Shown here in pieces: positions 7,500 through 10,529 of a DNA stretch of 10,529 nt. Under the pieces are notes generated by a model. The model ran no database searches. It saw nothing but the letters and a program-made list of their open reading frames with translations, and was not told where the DNA came from. The DNA comes from Planctomycetota bacterium (GTDB lineage Bacteria > Planctomycetota > Planctomycetia > Pirellulales > UBA7805), in NCBI GenBank assembly GCA_030605285.1, contig JAUWIQ010000026.1, forward strand, positions 1 to 10,529, given 5' to 3'. The position numbers and the translations under genes were made by a program. The number at the start of each line of letters is the position of its first letter. The stretch's first letter is position 1.

Positions 7500-9698
7500 T
7501 CAGCGAGTGCTCATGTCGCAACTCAAGCCGCCTGCAGCAGGCACATACGCGCTACGGCAATAATCCATCACCATCCGGTGGGCACTGAAACGCCATGCCA
7601 AGGACCCGATCGAATTCATCATCATGGAAATCCACTGACGGGGCAGACCATCCGTATCGCGGTCGTAAAAGGTCGGGATCACTTGGTTTTTCAGTACTTC
7701 GTAGAGAGCGACCGCATCCCGCTGATCGCTTACTTCTTCCGAAGCATGAATCCGCCCTTTGCCAATCGCAAAACCGTTCGTGCCATTATAGGCTTCTGCC
7801 CACCAGCCATCGAGTACCGAACAATTCAGTCCGCCATTAAGGACTACCTTCTGGCCACTGGTACCCGAAGCTTCCAATGGACGGCGGGGGTTGTTCAGCC
7901 AGACATCTACCCCCTGGACTAGATGTCTGGCCACGTTGATGTCGTAGTCTTCCACAAAGACAACGCGGCCTGCAATCCGTGGGTCATGGTGAAGGTTCGC
8001 GATTTGTTGGATCAATTGCTTACCCGGTTCGTCAGCCGGATGCGCCTTGCCAGAAAAAATCAACTGAATCGGACGATTCGTGTCTTCCAGTATTTCGTAA
8101 ATTTTTTCGAGGTCCCACATGAACATATTGGCTCGCTTGTATGTGGCAAACCGCCGGGCAAACCCAATTGTCAGAATATTTGGATCCAAGACGTTACGAG
8201 CTGCTTCAACCGCATCGTCACTTTCTCCACGACGTCGACACTGCCGACTCATGCGGCGACGGACAAAAGTGAGCATTAGATTTTTCAAGGCGTAATGGGT
8301 TTCCCACAACTCGCCGGGATCGATTTGATAAATACTCTGCCAGACCTCGGGCTCGCCCATGCGGCGTGCCCAACCGGCCGGGAAATTGCGGTCGTAGAGT
8401 TGCTGCATCTGAAAGGCAAGAAAGGACGGAATATGGATGCCGTTGGTGATGTGTCCGATGGGAATTTCTTCCTCGACTCGCCAGGGCCAGAGGTGGGCCC
8501 ACATGCGACGACTCACCTGTCCGTGCAGCGAGCTGACCGCATTGGCCCGGCGGGAGAGTTTTAGCGCCAGAACGGTCATGCAAAAGGACTCGTTTTCGTT
8601 CTGGGGATCGACGCGGCCGAGTCCCATGAGTTGATCGAGGGAGATACCGAGCGACTCGCGCAGGGGGCCTAGGTGTTCTTCAATGAGCTCGTGTCCAAAA
8701 CGGTCGTGACCCGCCGGGACAGGTGTGTGGGTGGTGAAAACTGAGCGGTGTGCAACCTCACGAAGCGCTTCATCAAAATCGATCCCATCATCATGCATGA
8801 AATCGCGGATCGCTTCCAGGCTGGCGAAGGCACTGTGCCCTTCGTTCATGTGGTAAACACTCGGTGAGATGCCGAGTGCCTTCAAGGCTCGGACACCACC
8901 TACGCCCAGTACCAACTCCTGGCGAATACGCGTTCTCGTGTCGCCACCATAGAGTCGCGCTGTCAACTCGCGATCTTCGGGCGGGTTCCCCTCGACAGCA
9001 CAGTCGAGCAGGTAGAGTTCCACCCGGCCCACATGCATCAGCCAGACCTTGGTCAGTAATTTTCCGTCGCGGGTATCAATTTCTACGGTAATCGGCTGGC
9101 CTTCCTTGTCCACCGCGGGCTCCATGGGAAGGTTTTCGACCCGCGTGTCCTGATATTCTTCGAGCTGGTATCCCTCGTCATTGAGTCGCTGTCGAAAATA
9201 GCCCTGGTCATAAAACAGGCCAATCGCTACCAGGGGAATTCCCAGTCCGCTTGTGCTCTTAATATGGTCTCCGGAAAGCACACCAAGGCCACCCGAGTAG
9301 ATTGGCACCGATTCATGGATGCCAAACTCAGCCGAAAAGTAGGCGACCGGCCGGACTCCCAGGACGCCCGCATTGGTTGCTCCCCAGGTCTGGTTACTTG
9401 CCAAATACTCCTTCAACCGCCGGGAGACCTGATGGATTCGGCTGTAGAGTACCAACTCACTGGCACGCGCCTCCAGCCGCTCCGGTGTGAACTCGGCAAG
9501 TAGGGCAATGGGGTTGTGGTCGAGCTGCCGCCAGCGGATCGGATCGAGATCGCGGAACAGGTTCACCACATCCGAGTGCCATGACCACCAGAGGTTGCGG
9601 GCCACCTCGGTACACTTCTCGTAAAGCGACTCAGCCGCCAATTCGGGCCCCAGCGTGCGGAGCTTTGATTTCGTTGGGCTTTCCTCAATCGGGCTCAT
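7500..9698 (-). CDS. glgP: Alpha-glucan (glycogen/maltodextrin) phosphorylase
   Basis: A 732-residue cytoplasmic enzyme that removes glucose units from alpha-1,4-glucans as glucose 1-phosphate, using pyridoxal phosphate. It belongs to the divergent alpha-glucan phosphorylase branch with a DUF3417-type N-terminal region (about 12-120, NLWWSWHSDVVNLFRDLDP), not the classical E. coli GlgP branch. Catalytic-half landmarks: AYFSAEFGIHESVPIYSGGLG near 120-140, YHMNEGHSAF near 282-291, HTPVPAGHDRF near 324-334, GFARRFATYKRA near 512-523, and the PLP lysine motif EASGTSGQK ending at K617. Length is normal for this branch. The ATG at 9698 is preferred to a TTG at 9707 because a weak AAGAGA lies about 10 nt upstream of the ATG and only 1-2 nt from the TTG. 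A perfect TATAAT lies upstream. No other glycogen genes are in the window. Confidence 0.95.
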   Translation of the reverse strand: MSPIEESPTKSKLRTLGPELAAESLYEKCTEVARNLWWSWHSDVVNLFRDLDPIRWRQLDHNPIALLAEFTPERLEARASELVLYSRIHQVSRRLKEYLASNQTWGATNAGVLGVRPVAYFSAEFGIHESVPIYSGGLGVLSGDHIKSTSGLGIPLVAIGLFYDQGYFRQRLNDEGYQLEEYQDTRVENLPMEPAVDKEGQPITVEIDTRDGKLLTKVWLMHVGRVELYLLDCAVEGNPPEDRELTARLYGGDTRTRIRQELVLGVGGVRALKALGISPSVYHMNEGHSAFASLEAIRDFMHDDGIDFDEALREVAHRSVFTTHTPVPAGHDRFGHELIEEHLGPLRESLGISLDQLMGLGRVDPQNENESFCMTVLALKLSRRANAVSSLHGQVSRRMWAHLWPWRVEEEIPIGHITNGIHIPSFLAFQMQQLYDRNFPAGWARRMGEPEVWQSIYQIDPGELWETHYALKNLMLTFVRRRMSRQCRRRGESDDAVEAARNVLDPNILTIGFARRFATYKRANMFMWDLEKIYEILEDTNRPIQLIFSGKAHPADEPGKQLIQQIANLHHDPRIAGRVVFVEDYDINVARHLVQGVDVWLNNPRRPLEASGTSGQKVVLNGGLNCSVLDGWWAEAYNGTNGFAIGKGRIHASEEVSDQRDAVALYEVLKNQVIPTFYDRDTDGLPRQWISMMMNSIGSLAWRFSAHRMVMDYCRSAYVPAAGGLSCDMSTR

Positions 9699-9741
9699 GG
9701 TGACCAATTCTCTTTACGGTACTGTGAAAGTCTTGGAAAAT

Positions 9742-9761
9742 ATCCGTGTGATTATACGGAT
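9742..9761 (-). promoter_or_regulatory. glgP -10 box embedded in a palindrome (candidate operator)
   Basis: On the minus strand a perfect TATAAT lies at 9756-9751, about 53 nt upstream of the glgP start codon. The usual -35 position shows no good match. The -10 box lies inside an inverted repeat, ATCCGT-N8-ACGGAT (9742-9747 and 9756-9761). A protein bound there would block the promoter. The -10 is exact. The operator role is inference. Confidence 0.45.
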
Positions 9762-9840
9762 TCTCACGACCGGGAAACACCCTCAAGGACCCGCTGGGTG
9801 AGTTGCCCCTGCTGCTGTAGACCGTTAAGTTGGGATGCCC

Positions 9841-9885
9841 CCTCACCTTGAACAATGTACCCGTTCTGAGAGATACAAGGTGAGG
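9841..9885. repeat. Perfect 10-bp inverted repeat in front of the acyl-CoA dehydrogenase-like gene
   Basis: CCTCACCTTG (9841-9850) and CAAGGTGAGG (9876-9885) are exact reverse complements around a 25-nt spacer, ending 25 nt before the GTG start. There is no T-run on either side, so a terminator is unlikely. It could be a two-site operator or a hairpin in the mRNA leader near the ribosome binding site. Confidence 0.55.
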
Positions 9886-9910
9886 ATTCAGCTGCCCGGG
9901 AGACAGAACA

Positions 9911-10529
9911 GTGGAAAGGACAGCAGCGGTTGGGGAGATTCTGAAGCCGGAAAATTCCGAGTTGGAGGTGTTGTGCGCTGCCCTCGCCGCTGGGGCGGAA
10001 CAACTCGACCGTAGTGGTGACTGGCCGGCAGAACAACTGCAACTCTGTGCCGACTACGGGGTCTACCGCTGGTTCTTGGCGCCGGAAAATGGAGGGATGG
10101 GTTGGGTGGAGGCGGATCTTCTTCGAGGTTATCTTCGCTTGAGTGCCGCCTGCCTGACGACCGCATTCATTCTCACGCAGGCTACCGGCGCGCTGCGGCG
10201 TGTTGCGGCTCCCGAGACGGACATTCCGGGGGGTGTACTCGAGGACTTGCTTGTTGGCCGCTCGTTCACTTCACTGGGGATTTCACATCTTACGACCAGT
10301 CACCGGCATCTCGGCCACGCAGTGCTGCGGGCCGAAGAGACAGCAGAAGGTTTTTTGCTCGAAGGCTTCAGTCCATGGGTCACCGGCGGACTGCATGCCG
10401 ATTTTGTGGTCATCGCTGCAGAGCTTGACGACGGCCGACAGATTGTGGCCTTATTGCCGATGCAGTTGCCAGGGGTTTCTGCCGATCCGCCTGCAAGACT
10501 TGTGGCACTCACAGGTAGCCATACGGGTG
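9911..10529 (+). CDS. Acyl-CoA dehydrogenase-like flavoprotein (partial, runs off right edge)
   Basis: 206 codons are visible from a GTG at 9911, the only start codon after the in-frame stop at 9881. GGGAGA lies 7 nt upstream, so the start is well supported. The N-terminal helical domain fits the acyl-CoA dehydrogenase family: LCADYGVYRWFLAPENGGMGW (45-65), then helices around RLSAACLTTAFILTQATGALRRV. The middle beta domain begins with GFLLEGFSPWVTGGLHADFVVIAA (147-170), which corresponds to the family's 'L-G-K-W-I-T-G-G-ADFVV' stretch. The expected TEPxxGSD flavin loop is replaced by GISHLTTS (123-130). The C-terminal domain with the catalytic base lies outside the window, so activity and substrate cannot be judged. 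It could oxidise acyl-CoA or be a related flavoprotein with another role. It is divergent from glgP, and the 210-bp gap between them holds two inverted repeats. Confidence 0.82.
   Translation, partial: MERTAAVGEILKPENSELEVLCAALAAGAEQLDRSGDWPAEQLQLCADYGVYRWFLAPENGGMGWVEADLLRGYLRLSAACLTTAFILTQATGALRRVAAPETDIPGGVLEDLLVGRSFTSLGISHLTTSHRHLGHAVLRAEETAEGFLLEGFSPWVTGGLHADFVVIAAELDDGRQIVALLPMQLPGVSADPPARLVALTGSHTG

Noticed and set aside
7497..7922. Plus-strand open frame of 141 codons opposite the 3' end of glgP
   Set aside because: Antisense shadow. The minus-strand frame carries the complete phosphorylase motifs.
9764..10042. Minus-strand open frame of 92 codons crossing the glgP/dehydrogenase gap
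   Set aside because: It overlaps the well-supported start of the dehydrogenase-like gene on the other strand and has low-complexity, non-family composition.

Overview
The window looks like chromosomal DNA of a planctomycete (probably Pirellulales-like). This is an inference from three features: an ECF-type sigma factor translationally coupled to a membrane-anchored Ser/Thr kinase with a TPR tail, a ThiD2-ThiE fusion, and an acyl-CoA dehydrogenase-like protein with an unusual flavin-loop sequence. GC content is moderate, and many of the genes lack strong ribosome binding sites. I see no mobile elements, CRISPR arrays, rRNA or tRNA genes. This is core or housekeeping territory rather than an obvious accessory island.

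Layout from left to right. Positions 1-2716 (minus strand) hold a two-gene signalling unit: a sigma-70 family ECF factor (2117-2716) and, overlapping it by 4 bp (ATGA), a large Ser/Thr protein kinase that runs off the left edge. A candidate promoter (TTGAAT-17-TACGAT) sits just upstream of the sigma gene. Positions 2800-2829 form a terminator-like hairpin that separates this unit from clpC (2894-5461, minus), a complete two-AAA+ Clp unfoldase. Between clpC and the next gene lie about 570 bp with no convincing gene, but with repeated GTCAC(TT) words and several short inverted repeats.

Positions 6035-7072 (plus) encode a fused ThiD2-ThiE thiamin-biosynthesis enzyme. It converges on a small helix-turn-helix protein (7143-7370, minus). 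That protein lies downstream of an alpha-glucan (glycogen) phosphorylase (7500-9698, minus). The intergenic region at 9699-9910 is divergent. It holds a perfect TATAAT -10 for the phosphorylase, embedded in a palindrome, and a perfect 10-bp inverted repeat just in front of an acyl-CoA dehydrogenase-like gene that runs off the right edge (plus).

Functionally the units look independent: signalling and transcription control, protein quality control, thiamin synthesis, glucan breakdown, and a flavoprotein. The best leads are the sigma/kinase coupling, the palindromes around the glgP/flavoprotein divergent promoter with the small DNA-binding protein downstream of glgP, and the altered flavin loop of the dehydrogenase-like protein. 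I do not see a clearly new multi-gene system.
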